A stretch of DNA of 64,000 nucleotides from CAKZML01 sp963823435. Its GTDB lineage: Bacteria > Pseudomonadota > Gammaproteobacteria > Steroidobacterales > BM003. A model generated the notes under the pieces. The model ran no database searches. It saw only the letters and a list, made by a program, of their open reading frames with translations, and was not told the origin of the DNA. The first letter of the stretch is position 1; each line of letters opens with the position of its first letter. Both the position numbers and the translations under genes were made by a program. This document shows, piece after piece, positions 29,001 to 36,295 of the stretch. The stretch is taken from the NCBI GenBank assembly GCA_963823435.1, contig CAWGLN010000012.1, forward strand, positions 124,001-188,000. Reading direction: 5' to 3'.

Positions 29001-29576
29001 CTCCAGGTTCTCCCGAGTATGGGAAATGCGACTCTCGGTCTCGCGGCGCCGATCCTTGTATTTCGAGATACCTGCGGCCTCTTCCAGGTAGACCCGCATT
29101 TCCTCAGGGCGAGCCTCAATGAGTCGTGAAATCATGCCCTGCTCAATAATGGCGTAACTCCGCGGACCCAGTCCGGTTCCCAGGAACAGGTGGGTAATGT
29201 CCTTGCGACGGCACTTGGTGCCGTTCAGGTAATAATTCGAAGTGCCATCACGAGAAAGCAGCCGCTTTACTGAGATATCGGTAAAACTGGCGTATTGCCC
29301 ACCTACTTTACCGTCAGAATTATCGAAATTCAGTTCAATCGAAGCGGTTCCCACAGGTTTGCGGGTACTGGAACCGTTGAAGATCACGTCTTCCATGGAC
29401 TCGCCACGCAGGTTTTTGGCCGAGCTTTCGCCCATTACCCAGCGCACGGCGTCAATGACATTAGACTTCCCGCATCCATTCGGCCCCACGATGCCAATCA
29501 GGTTACTGGGCAGATTGATGGTTGTCGGGTCAACAAACGACTTGAATCCGGCGATTTTAATCTTGGCGAGACGCAT
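26070..29576 (-). CDS. smc: Chromosome segregation ATPase SMC
   Basis: Condensin ATPase acting with ScpA/ScpB. From ATG 29576 it has 1168 residues: N-terminal head MRLAKIKIAGFKSFVDPTT with Walker A GPNGCGKSN, a long coiled coil, the hinge around residues 500-640, a second coiled coil, and the C-terminal head with signature LLSGGEKALTAVAL and Walker B FCLLDEVDAPLDD. Start 29711 was rejected because family members begin with M-x-L-K/R-x-I. First gene of smc-zipA-ligA and divergent from queF. Confidence 0.96.
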   Translation of the reverse strand: MRLAKIKIAGFKSFVDPTTINLPSNLIGIVGPNGCGKSNVIDAVRWVMGESSAKNLRGESMEDVIFNGSSTRKPVGTASIELNFDNSDGKVGGQYASFTDISVKRLLSRDGTSNYYLNGTKCRRKDITHLFLGTGLGPRSYAIIEQGMISRLIEARPEEMRVYLEEAAGISKYKDRRRETESRISHTRENLERLKDLRDEVDKHIKHLHRQARVAERFKELKQDERHTTAELLALKLAVMDQEITRRKHAVTERQTRLEASIASQRATENEIETTRGKHTELTDGFNIVQGNFYSIGSEIARLEQSIHHAEEMRQRQTRDLEQAAQGLKDIQEHIAKDQSQIIELEAALHDLEPTFDQAQESLQASAVDLQQAQAEMQGLQHRWDENSEQINQAQQKAGVERAKLENLDAQIGRSQARSERIQAEIGNTDVHPLLEKFDWLQQQLQTHRGELEELEAAREGLVTQVAELRSEEHVVAEERDKLRGEIRSAGGRLASLEALQQAALGQNEAATQGLLDKHGLGSSQRLAQCLSVASGWERAVETVLGECLEAVLVEDLGQASGLLGDLEKGHLAFFDSSASTGPGPHHMRSLADKVSGEPKIDSLLGAIRIAESLDEALAMRSQLGAGESVISRDGVWVGPNWLRVTRGEDVHAGVFERESEIRNLRSFIEEKQDLANKLESRLSQTRTRLEEQERQREGTQAKQTVLYREQSRLNGELESHRSQIEQATRQKERLGSEFQEVSGQLEELKQAVNEARGRLELAIELLAQLNETRSGLQSEREQLNRRVLDAERGANEDRVKAQQIQLEIQSRRSTRENALAGMDRMRLQLSRFEERKSELDKQLLEAESPILEQRRELQEKLKGRVRVESRLQEARKALEDVDTVMRELDGRRLDQEMAVNAARETLDETRMAAQEITLRREALFEQFRKTEYELEAIAVQIPEDAEVEKWEQRLESISNRIGRLGPINLAAIDEFKEESERQEYLNAQNNDLEEALHTLENAIRKIDRETRTRFKETYDLVNAGLKQNFPRLFGGGHAYLELGDEDLLTAGVTVMARPPGKRNSSIHLLSGGEKALTAVALVFAIFQLNPAPFCLLDEVDAPLDDANVTRFCEIVREMSEKVQFLFITHNKVTMELANQLTGVTMQEPGVSRLVSVDVEEAVQMAAM

Positions 29577-29684
29577 GAAACCTCTTATAACGAATGGTCT
29601 GAACAATCCGCGTAGTGTAAAGTAATCCCTGCCCCAAGACGATGCCAAATAGCAGGGCTCAAAGAGAGCCTGCCAAGAGTGAAG

Positions 29685-30099
29685 ATGAGCCAGAAACACC
29701 CCTGAAAGCACCGCCCAGCGCCCATCCCGGGAGCTTGAAACCTTCCCGAATCCGAACCCCGGGCGCGATTACACAATTCGAATCGAAATACCGGAGTTTA
29801 CTTGTCTGTGCCCAAAGACGGGGCAGCCTGATTTCGCCACGCTGACGCTTGAATATGTGCCAAATCTGGCCTGTGTAGAGCTCAAGTCATTGAAATTATA
29901 TACGTGGTCCTACCGGGATGACGGGGCTTTTCACGAGGCGGTCACCAACCAGATCCTGACGGACCTGGTGGCCGCCACTGAGCCACGCTTCATGCGTCTG
30001 ACTGCTGAGTTCAACGTGCGCGGGGGCATTTATACCACTATCGTCGCGGAATACTGCCAAGCGACATGGCAAGCGCCTGAGTTGGTAAAGTTGCCATAA
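29685..30099 (+). CDS. queF: NADPH-dependent 7-cyano-7-deazaguanine reductase, one frameshift
   Basis: Reduces preQ0 to preQ1 in queuosine synthesis. Reading across frames gives MSQKHP, then ESTAQRPSRELETFPNPNPG, RDYTIRIEIPEFTCLCPKTG (catalytic Cys in LCPKTGQPDFA), VPNLACVELKSLKLYTWSY and FNVRGGIYTTIVAE. This is the short, unimodular QueF type of about 138 residues. The N-terminal six codons are in a different frame; restoring one C in the CCCC run near 29698-29701 joins them. In the correct downstream frame no start codon exists before residue 70, which supports a lost base rather than an internal start. Divergent from smc. Confidence 0.9.
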
Positions 30100-30142
30100 T
30101 CAGGATTACCGGCCACGAGTGGCTAAAAATAGATCAAATTCC

Positions 30143-30174
30143 TTGTAACAAGACAGAAAATTCCGCTATATAAT
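30143..30174 (+). promoter_or_regulatory. Candidate dksA promoter
   Basis: A perfect TATAAT at 30169-30174 lies 34 bases upstream of the dksA ATG. The best -35 is TTGTAA at 30143-30148, with a long 20 base spacer. The -10 falls in the loop and right arm of an inverted repeat (see next entry). Confidence 0.45.
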
Positions 30175-30184
30175 AGCGGGTTTT
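30163..30184 (+). terminator. Terminator-like hairpin after queF
   Basis: CCGCTAT-ATA-ATAGCGG, a 7 bp perfect stem at 30163-30179, is followed by GTTTTAATT. It looks like an intrinsic terminator for queF and at the same time contains the TATAAT of the proposed dksA promoter. Confidence 0.5.
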
Positions 30185-30208
30185 AATTCCGAGGCTCGGA
30201 GAGATCGA

Positions 30209-31065
30209 ATGGCAGCAAAGAAGACCGCCAGTAAGAAACCAGGCAAAAAGGCGTCCGTCAAGAAAGCTGCGGCTAAGAAACCGGTAGCAAAGAAGGCGCC
30301 AGCCAAGAAGGCTGTGGCCAAGAAGGCTGTGGCCAAGAAGGCTGTGGCCAAGAAGGCTGTGGCCAAGAAAGCTGTGGCCAAGAAGGCTGTGGCCAAGAAG
30401 GCTGTGGCCAAGAAGGCGTGGCCAAGAAGGCTGTGGCCAAGAAAGCTGTGGCCAAGAAAGCTGTGGCCAAGAAAGCTGTGGCCAAGAAAGCTGTGGCCAA
30501 GAAAGCGCCAGCCAAAAAGGCAGCGTCAAAATCGACCGTTAGCAAGAAAGCACCGGTGAAGTCGACTGCGGCAAGCAAGTCATCAACCAAAAAAGCCCGT
30601 ACGCCCGGCTTGGACAAGACGAGAAGGCCCGGTGGGCCCATACACGGCGTGAAACCATATTCGCCCAAGCGCGGCGAAGGCTATATGGGCGACGAGCAGC
30701 TCGAGCACTTTCGCACCATCCTGCTCAACTGGAAACGGGAATTGATGGAGGAAGTAGACCGTACCGTGCATCACATGCAAGACGAAGCGGCAAATTTCCC
30801 GGACCCGAACGATCGAGCGACGCAGGAATCGGAGTTTGGGCTGGAATTGCGCACACGTGATCGCGAGCGAAAGTTGCTGAAGAAAATCGATTCCGCTATC
30901 AAGCGGATTGACGATGGCAGCTACGGATATTGTGAAGAAACCGGTGACGAGATTGGCCTCAAGAGGCTTGAAGCCAGACCGGTAGCAACACTGTCATTGG
31001 AAGCCCAGGAACGCCGTGAACTGGCCGAGCGCCAGTTCAGGGACCGCGACGATCGCTATCGTTAA
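30209..31065 (+). CDS. dksA: DksA-type RNA polymerase-binding regulator with Lys/Ala-rich N-terminal tail, one frameshift
   Basis: RNA polymerase secondary-channel factor acting with ppGpp. The last 150 residues are DksA: YMGDEQLEHFRTILLNWK, EVDRTVHHMQDEAANFPDP with the coiled-coil tip DPNDRA, and LELRTRDRERKLLKKID. The zinc finger is degenerate: only the first Cys remains (YGYCEETGDEIG); the other three positions are Thr, Ser and Ala, as in Zn-independent DksA variants. Upstream is an unusual tail of about 130 residues rich in Lys and Ala, with 13 AVAKK pentapeptides, resembling histone H1-like tails. A base is missing in repeat unit 8 near 30415, shifting the frame; the ATG-side and DksA-side frames join cleanly when one T is restored. 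dksA-gluQ is a conserved pair. Confidence 0.88.
30309..30506 (+). repeat. 15 bp tandem repeat encoding AVAKK
   Basis: Thirteen units of GCTGTGGCCAAGAAG (some with AAA for the last Lys) in the dksA N-terminal tail. Unit 8 lacks one base (GCGTGGCC instead of GCTGTGGCC) at about 30415, which breaks the frame. Near-identity of units suggests recent expansion by slippage. Confidence 0.92.
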
Positions 31066-31084
31066 TTCAGCCTGGTCCCGCAAG

Positions 31085-31104
31085 CAGCCCGTTTCGACGG
31101 GCTG
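31085..31104 (+). terminator. Hairpin between dksA and gluQ
   Basis: CAGCCCG-TTTCGA-CGGGCTG forms a 7 bp stem in the 60 base gap. No U run follows, so it is more likely an mRNA-stability or attenuating structure than a full terminator. Confidence 0.35.
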
Positions 31105-31125
31105 GCTTCTGCGGCCTGCCAGACC

Positions 31126-32031
31126 ATGTATATAGGCCGCTTCGCGCCCTCCCCCACAGGTCCCCTGCATTTTGGCTCTCTGCTTGCCGCGCTGGCCAGT
31201 TTCCTTCGGGCTCGCCAGCAAGGTGGGCGTTGGCTGGTTCGGATAGAGGATATCGATCCGCCCCGACAACCTCCCGACTCCTGCGAGCAAATTCTGAAGG
31301 CGCTGAAAGCCCATGGACTGGAGTGGGACGGATCGTTAGATTTTCAGAGCAGTCACAGTTCTTATTACGATGATGCGATCGCGCAACTTCAACACAGCAA
31401 GTTGGCGTATCCATGCACGTGCAGTCGCAGTCAAATCAAGGACTCTGGCGCACGCGAGGAACTGGAGGGCCTGGGTCCGGTCTATCCCGGAACCTGTAGT
31501 GAAACACCACTACTGACCCACAAAAAATCTGCTCTTCGAATGCGCGTAGACCAGGCTGTGGTTACCTTTGCCGACCTGGTTCAGGGGCAGGTCAGCCAGG
31601 ATTTGAGGCGTCAGTCCGGTGATTTCCTCATCAAGCGTCGGGACGGCTTATACAGCTATTCACTTGCAGTGGCCGTTGATGATGCCCGGCAGGAGATAAC
31701 CGAGGTCATCCGGGGCGCCGATTTATTGCAGCAAACTCCCCGCCAGATTTTTGTCATGGGGCACTTGGGATACCGGCCTCCACGCTATGGGCACGTTCTC
31801 TTAGCAACCGATGTCAGCGGTCAAAAATTAAGCAAGCAAAGCGGCGCGCCGGCCCTGGATAACTCAAGACCCGTGGAAAACCTCATCATGGCGATGCGTG
31901 TCCTGGGAATGTCTACCACTCCGGACATGTCCGGATTGAGCCTGGCCCGACTACTGGACTGGGGTGTGGCCAATTTCCGACTGGAGGCGCTGCATGGGAT
32001 CAAGGCGCAAGCCATTGATTTTCGATTATGA
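31126..32031 (+). CDS. gluQ: Glutamyl-Q tRNA(Asp) synthetase
   Basis: Attaches glutamate to queuosine in the anticodon of tRNA-Asp. It resembles a truncated GluRS lacking the anticodon-binding domain: GRFAPSPTGPLHFGSLLAAL at the start (HIGH-type), VRIEDIDPPRQ, a Cys-containing zinc site CTCSRSQI with a downstream YPGTC, and GQKLSKQSGA as the KMSKS-type loop. The 301-residue length is typical. It follows dksA by 60 bases as in most gammaproteobacteria. Together with queF it indicates that the organism makes queuosine-modified tRNA. Confidence 0.95.
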   Translation: MYIGRFAPSPTGPLHFGSLLAALASFLRARQQGGRWLVRIEDIDPPRQPPDSCEQILKALKAHGLEWDGSLDFQSSHSSYYDDAIAQLQHSKLAYPCTCSRSQIKDSGAREELEGLGPVYPGTCSETPLLTHKKSALRMRVDQAVVTFADLVQGQVSQDLRRQSGDFLIKRRDGLYSYSLAVAVDDARQEITEVIRGADLLQQTPRQIFVMGHLGYRPPRYGHVLLATDVSGQKLSKQSGAPALDNSRPVENLIMAMRVLGMSTTPDMSGLSLARLLDWGVANFRLEALHGIKAQAIDFRL

Positions 32032-32114
32032 TCTGCGGATGAATAGTGTACAATTTTGTGCACTGCCACGAACGATGGTCAGAACGCCCTAATCGGCAGT
32101 AGATAAACAGCGGC

Positions 32115-32134
32115 GGAGTCCTCGGTAGGACTCC
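32115..32134 (+). terminator. Hairpin between gluQ and phaR
   Basis: GGAGTCCT-CGGT-AGGACTCC is an 8 bp perfect stem with a stable CGGT-type tetraloop, 30 bases before the phaR start. It is followed by TGATTCCTAA, not a true U run. It could end gluQ transcription or act in the phaR leader. Confidence 0.45.
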
Positions 32135-32164
32135 TGATTCCTAACCGAAATGCCGGGTACATGC

Positions 32165-32710
32165 ATGAACAAGCCAAGAATTATCAAGAAATATCCCAAT
32201 CGTCGTTTGTATGACACCGAAGAGAGTCGCTACATCACCCTGGCCGATATTCGCAGCCTGGTCATGAACAAGATCGATTTCATGGTAATTGACAAGAAAA
32301 GCCAGGATGACATAACCAGAAATATATTGCTGCAGGTTATCAGCGAGCAGGAACAACTGGGTGACCCGATAATGAGCCGCGAGTTTCTGGCGCATGTCAT
32401 TCGCTCCTATGGGGACACCATGCAGTCCATGGTGGGTAGCTACCTGGAACAGAGCCTCAAGCTCTTCATGGACCAACAGCAACAAGTGCGCGACAGGATT
32501 AAGAGCGTGGTTGGTATTGATCCAGTGGGAATAGTGACCGGCGTGGCGCAAAAGAACTATCAGCGCTGGAAGTCGGTCCAGGAAGATTTGCTGCGAACTT
32601 TCGGAGGTGGCCCCAGCCATCCTGAAGCCGAGGCGACACCGCCCAAAACCTCGCCCCCCGCAAGAAAAAAAGCCAAGACCAAGGCTAAGGCCAGTAGCAA
32701 GGCAAAGTGA
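32165..32710 (+). CDS. phaR: PhaR-type polyhydroxyalkanoate synthesis regulator
   Basis: Family known to bind DNA and PHA granules and to repress phasin genes. From ATG 32165 the protein (181 residues) starts with MNKPRIIKKYPNRRLYDTEE, the hallmark PHB/PHA accumulation regulator DNA-binding domain, and continues YITLADIRSLV and QDDITRNILLQVI. The last 30 residues are Pro then Lys/Ala rich (ARKKAKTKAKASSKAK). ATG 32150 upstream adds MPGTC and is less likely. No PHA synthase or phasin gene is in this window, so its role in polymer metabolism here is inferred from the family. A strong terminator follows. Confidence 0.88.
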   Translation: MNKPRIIKKYPNRRLYDTEESRYITLADIRSLVMNKIDFMVIDKKSQDDITRNILLQVISEQEQLGDPIMSREFLAHVIRSYGDTMQSMVGSYLEQSLKLFMDQQQQVRDRIKSVVGIDPVGIVTGVAQKNYQRWKSVQEDLLRTFGGGPSHPEAEATPPKTSPPARKKAKTKAKASSKAK

Positions 32711-32715
32711 TCCGA

Positions 32716-32740
32716 AGGGGGCTGTAAGGCCCCCTGTTTA
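32716..32740 (+). terminator. Intrinsic terminator after phaR
   Basis: AGGGGGC at 32716-32722 pairs with GCCCCCT at 32729-32735 around the loop TGTAAG, followed by GTTTATAAT. It lies 6 bases past the phaR stop and before yheT. Confidence 0.8.
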
Positions 32741-32766
32741 TAATTGCCCAGGTTTCATCATTCGGC

Positions 32767-33744
32767 ATGATTAAAACCAGCAACTTCCGGCCTGCAAGAT
32801 TACTGGGAAACCGGCACCTACAAACCATATTGCCAAATGCGGGCTTACGGCAGCCCCGGCGCAGCAACTTGCGCCGCGAAACCCTGGAGCTTTCCGATGG
32901 GGATTTTTTGCACCTGGACTGGCTCGCCGACGGTGCAAGAAATGAGGGTGCGCCACTGTTGATGTGTCTGCATGGACTTGAGGGATCCAGCCAATCCAAC
33001 TACGCCGCGGACCTGATTAGCCAGGCGGAAAAAGCCGGATGGGACGCCTTGGTCATGCATTTCAGGGGATGCAGCGGAACCATCAACCGCCTCCCACGCA
33101 GCTACCATGCGGGAGAGACCACGGACCTGGTGGCGGTTCTGGAACATATCCGCCTGCGCCAGCCCCAACCACGGCAGCTTTTTGTCGCGGGCTATTCGCT
33201 CGGCGGCAACATGTTGCTGAAGCACCTGGGAGAGCAAGGCCAAAAATCACCCATAGACGCAGCGGTTGCGGTGTCCGTGCCTTTTGACCTGTACGGTGCT
33301 GCCCTGTCCATTGACAAGGGTCTCGGTCGCCTTTATCAGTACGCGCTGATGCGAAAAATGAAAGAAAGGGTCCGTGCCAAACGCTCGGATCTTTGCGGTC
33401 TGATTGATATTGAGCTGGCATTGAAGAGTCGCAACTTCGCCGAATTCGACGAGCACGTCACCGCACCGCTACATGGTTTTTCTGGGCACAGGGACTATTA
33501 CAACCGCTGCAGCAGCATCCATTTCATGCAGGGTATTGCAACTCCGACGCTCGTCCTGCACGCCAGGGATGATCCCTTTCTGGATCCGTGCTACCTGCCC
33601 ACCGAGGCACACATCTCGGATTCTGTCACTGTTGAATACAGCGCCAAAGGCGGTCATGTGGGCTTCGTAGAGCAAAAAAAACCGTGGCAACCCGCATTGT
33701 GGTTGCCACGGCGTATCATGGAGTACTTTGGCGAGCGGGTTTGA
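32767..33744 (+). CDS. yheT: YheT-family alpha/beta hydrolase
   Basis: Predicted hydrolase of the AB hydrolase superfamily, 325 residues, substrate unknown. It begins NFRPARLLGNRHLQTILPN, typical of the YheT/ABHD1-3 group, then CLHGLEGSSQSNY (oxyanion region), the nucleophile elbow AGYSLGGNMLLKHLGE with Ser, the acid in LHARDDPF and the His in GGHVGF, so the catalytic triad is complete. Convergent with pnp, from which its stop is 34 bases away. Its last 25 codons contain the pnp terminator hairpin (33674-33711). Confidence 0.9.
   Translation: MIKTSNFRPARLLGNRHLQTILPNAGLRQPRRSNLRRETLELSDGDFLHLDWLADGARNEGAPLLMCLHGLEGSSQSNYAADLISQAEKAGWDALVMHFRGCSGTINRLPRSYHAGETTDLVAVLEHIRLRQPQPRQLFVAGYSLGGNMLLKHLGEQGQKSPIDAAVAVSVPFDLYGAALSIDKGLGRLYQYALMRKMKERVRAKRSDLCGLIDIELALKSRNFAEFDEHVTAPLHGFSGHRDYYNRCSSIHFMQGIATPTLVLHARDDPFLDPCYLPTEAHISDSVTVEYSAKGGHVGFVEQKKPWQPALWLPRRIMEYFGERV
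33674..33711 (-). terminator. Strong pnp terminator inside the yheT coding end
   Basis: On the minus strand CCGTGGCAACC pairs perfectly (11 bp) with GGTTGCCACGG around an 8 base loop, directly followed by eight T (A run at 33674-33681 on the plus strand). It lies about 68 bases past the pnp stop, wholly within yheT codons. Confidence 0.85.
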
Positions 33745-33778
33745 GTCTCGTCGACCCGCGCACCAGGACGCACGTCTA

Positions 33779-35875
33779 CTACTGAGCCGGCGCCTCTTCC
33801 AATTCCTTCATGCTCAGGCGAACACGGCCCTGACGGTCCACTTCGAGGACCTTCACACGAACCACGTCACCTTCGTTCAAAGCGTCGCTAACCTTCTCCA
33901 CGCGCTGATGCGAAATCTGGGAAATATGCACCAGGCCATCCTTACCAGGAAGGATTTCGACGAATGCGCCGAAGTCCATCAGGCGCTGCACACGGCCTTC
34001 ATATATTTGGCCCACTTCCACTTCAGCGGTGATCAGATCAATACGCTTGCGGGCAGCACGGCCTGACTCTGCATCCACCGAGGCAATTTTGATGGTGCCG
34101 TCGTTCTCGATGTCAATGGTGGCGCCGGTCGTCTCGGTGATTTCGCGAATCACACTGCCGCCCTTGCCAATTACGTCACGAATCTTCTCTGGGTCGATCT
34201 TGAAGGTCATGATGGTCGGAGCCCAGTCAGACATTTCTGCACGGGGCTTGTCGAGAACCTTGTTCATTTCACCCAGGATATACAAACGGGCGTCACGGGC
34301 CTGGGCCAGGGCGTCCTGCATGATCTCACGGGTAATCCCTTCGATCTTGATATCCATCTGCAGGGCAGTAATACCGTTGTCGGTTCCCGCCACCTTGAAG
34401 TCCATATCACCCAGGTGATCCTCGTCACCCAGAATATCGGTAAGCACTTTGTAACGGTCGCCATCCTTAACCAAGCCCATCGCCACGCCTGCTACAGGCG
34501 CCTTGATCGGCACACCCGCATCCATCAGCGCAAGGCTGGTGCCGCAAACAGAGGCCATTGAACTCGATCCATTGGATTCTGTGATTTCCGAGACAACGCG
34601 AATGACGTAAGGGAACTCCTCAGTCGTAGGCATGACCGCCTGAATACCACGTTTGGCCAGTTTGCCGTGACCGATTTCGCGGCGCTTGGGCGAACCGACG
34701 AAACCAGTCTCACCAACGGAGTACGGAGGGAAATTGTAGTGCAGCATGAACGCTTCACGACGTTCGCCTTCCAGGGCATCGATAATCTGTGAGTCACGAC
34801 CCGTGCCCAAAGTGGTAACCACAATGGCCTGGGTCTCACCGCGGGTAAACAAGGCAGAGCCGTGAGTCCGCGGCAATATGCCGGTACGGACAGTAATCGG
34901 ACGCACGGTATGCGCATCACGGCCGTCGATACGCGGGGCGCCATCCAGCACCTGGTTTCGCACCGTCGAGCTTTCCAGCTTGGACAGGGCGCCTGACACC
35001 TGGTCACGACCCCAGGGGGCATCCTCGGCGCCGGACAGAACTTCAACTGCTGCCGCCTTGATTTCGCCAACGCGGGTATAGCGATCCTGCTTGTCAGAAA
35101 TCTGGTAAGCCTCTTCCAACGCCGCTGCGGCCTGACCGGATACTGCTGAGGCCAGCTTGGGATCGGCCACGGGGGCCACCCAGTTCCAGGACGGCTTGCC
35201 CGCCTCCGCAACAAGTTCATTGATCACCTTGATGGCGGTCTGCATGGCCTCGTGACCGAACATCACGGCACCCAACATGACATCCTCAGGCAGGCGATCT
35301 GCTTCAGATTCCACCATCAACACGGCATGCTCAGTACCGGCAACCACCAGGTCAAGGGACGAGGTCTTCAGTTGGTCTGCGGTCGGGTTGAGCACGTATT
35401 GATTGCCGATATATCCAACCCTGGCGCCGCCAATCGGGCCGTTGAATGGCATGCCGGACAAGGCCAGTGCGGCCGATGCACCCAGCATTGCGGGAATATC
35501 CGGGTCCACCTGGGTATTCATGGAAATCACGGTGGCGATTACCTGGACTTCGTTCACAAAGCCTTTGGGAAATAGTGGCCGAACTGGACGATCAATCAGA
35601 CGAGACGTCAGTGTTTCTTTTTCACTGGGACGTCCTTCGCGCTTGAAAAATCCGCCCGGAATTTTTCCGGCCGCGTAGGTTTTTTCCTGGTAGTTCACCG
35701 TTAGAGGGAAGAATCCCCGGCTCGGATCGGCAGTCTTGGAGCCAACTGCGGTTACCAGAACAACGGTGTCTGCCATGTTGACCAACACAGCGCCATCAGC
35801 CTGCCGAGCAACCTCTCCGGTTTCGATGGTTACGGTATGCTCGCCGTACTGAAAGGACTTCTTAATAATTGCCAC
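33779..35875 (-). CDS. pnp: Polyribonucleotide nucleotidyltransferase (PNPase)
   Basis: 3'-5' phosphorolytic exoribonuclease of the degradosome. The 698-residue protein has two RNase PH domains (SRGFFPLTVNYQEKTYAAGK in the first; TGILPRTHGSALFTRGETQA in the second), the all-helical linker, a KH domain with IGKGGSVIREI and a C-terminal S1 domain ending near RVRLSMKELEEAPAQ. It follows rpsO by 50 bases in the metY-rimP-nusA-infB-rbfA-truB-rpsO-pnp operon arrangement. A strong terminator follows. Confidence 0.97.
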   Translation of the reverse strand: MAIIKKSFQYGEHTVTIETGEVARQADGAVLVNMADTVVLVTAVGSKTADPSRGFFPLTVNYQEKTYAAGKIPGGFFKREGRPSEKETLTSRLIDRPVRPLFPKGFVNEVQVIATVISMNTQVDPDIPAMLGASAALALSGMPFNGPIGGARVGYIGNQYVLNPTADQLKTSSLDLVVAGTEHAVLMVESEADRLPEDVMLGAVMFGHEAMQTAIKVINELVAEAGKPSWNWVAPVADPKLASAVSGQAAAALEEAYQISDKQDRYTRVGEIKAAAVEVLSGAEDAPWGRDQVSGALSKLESSTVRNQVLDGAPRIDGRDAHTVRPITVRTGILPRTHGSALFTRGETQAIVVTTLGTGRDSQIIDALEGERREAFMLHYNFPPYSVGETGFVGSPKRREIGHGKLAKRGIQAVMPTTEEFPYVIRVVSEITESNGSSSMASVCGTSLALMDAGVPIKAPVAGVAMGLVKDGDRYKVLTDILGDEDHLGDMDFKVAGTDNGITALQMDIKIEGITREIMQDALAQARDARLYILGEMNKVLDKPRAEMSDWAPTIMTFKIDPEKIRDVIGKGGSVIREITETTGATIDIENDGTIKIASVDAESGRAARKRIDLITAEVEVGQIYEGRVQRLMDFGAFVEILPGKDGLVHISQISHQRVEKVSDALNEGDVVRVKVLEVDRQGRVRLSMKELEEAPAQ

Positions 35876-35925
35876 GTTACATTTCCTTGAATAGGAATTC
35901 TGTCGATGGTTAGGATTCGGACTGC

Positions 35926-36195
35926 TTATCGACGCAGGCCAAGGGTGCTGATCAGATCGCGGTAGCGGGCCTGATCCTTCTCTTTCAGGTAGTCCAGCAA
36001 CTTGCGACGTTGGTTAACCATCTTGAGCAGACCACGACGTGAGTGGTGGTCTTTCTTATGCGTTGCGAAGTGCCCGGTGAGTTCCGAGATGCGCGCGGAA
36101 AGCAGCGCAACCTGAACCTCGGGTGATCCCGTGTCGGCCGTGCCACGGCCGTGCTGGGATACGATTTCGCTCTTTTGTTCGGTGCTTAAAGGCAT
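35926..36195 (-). CDS. rpsO: 30S ribosomal protein S15
   Basis: Primary 16S rRNA-binding protein, 89 residues, full length. GSPEVQVALLSARISELTGHF and KKDHHSRRGLLKMVNQRRKLLDYL are nearly invariant S15 segments. It has its own probable promoter in the 100 base gap after truB, with a clear Shine-Dalgarno (AGGAGAAA) before ATG 36195. In E. coli S15 represses its own mRNA; I could not confirm a comparable pseudoknot here. Confidence 0.97.
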   Translation of the reverse strand: MPLSTEQKSEIVSQHGRGTADTGSPEVQVALLSARISELTGHFATHKKDHHSRRGLLKMVNQRRKLLDYLKEKDQARYRDLISTLGLRR

Positions 36196-36253
36196 TTCAA
36201 GTTTCTCCTGATGGCCCGGACTCCAAGTTGCCTGGCCCTGAATTAAGCCCGCT

Positions 36254-36283
36254 ATTTTAACCTGTTAGCAGACTTGTAAACAA
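36254..36283 (-). promoter_or_regulatory. Candidate rpsO promoter with palindrome over the -35
   Basis: On the minus strand TTGTTT (36283-36278) and TAAAAT (36259-36254) are separated by 18 bases, about 60 bases upstream of the rpsO start. The -35 is embedded in the perfect palindrome ACTTGTTTACAAGT at 36272-36285, which could be an operator or simply a hairpin ending upstream transcripts. Confidence 0.5.
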
Positions 36284-36295
36284 GTTGATATTCAG

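Noticed and set aside
30134..30668. Hydrophobic antisense frames (FLATA repeats) opposite dksA
   Set aside because: Mirror image of the AVAKK repeat tract; no independent coding evidence.
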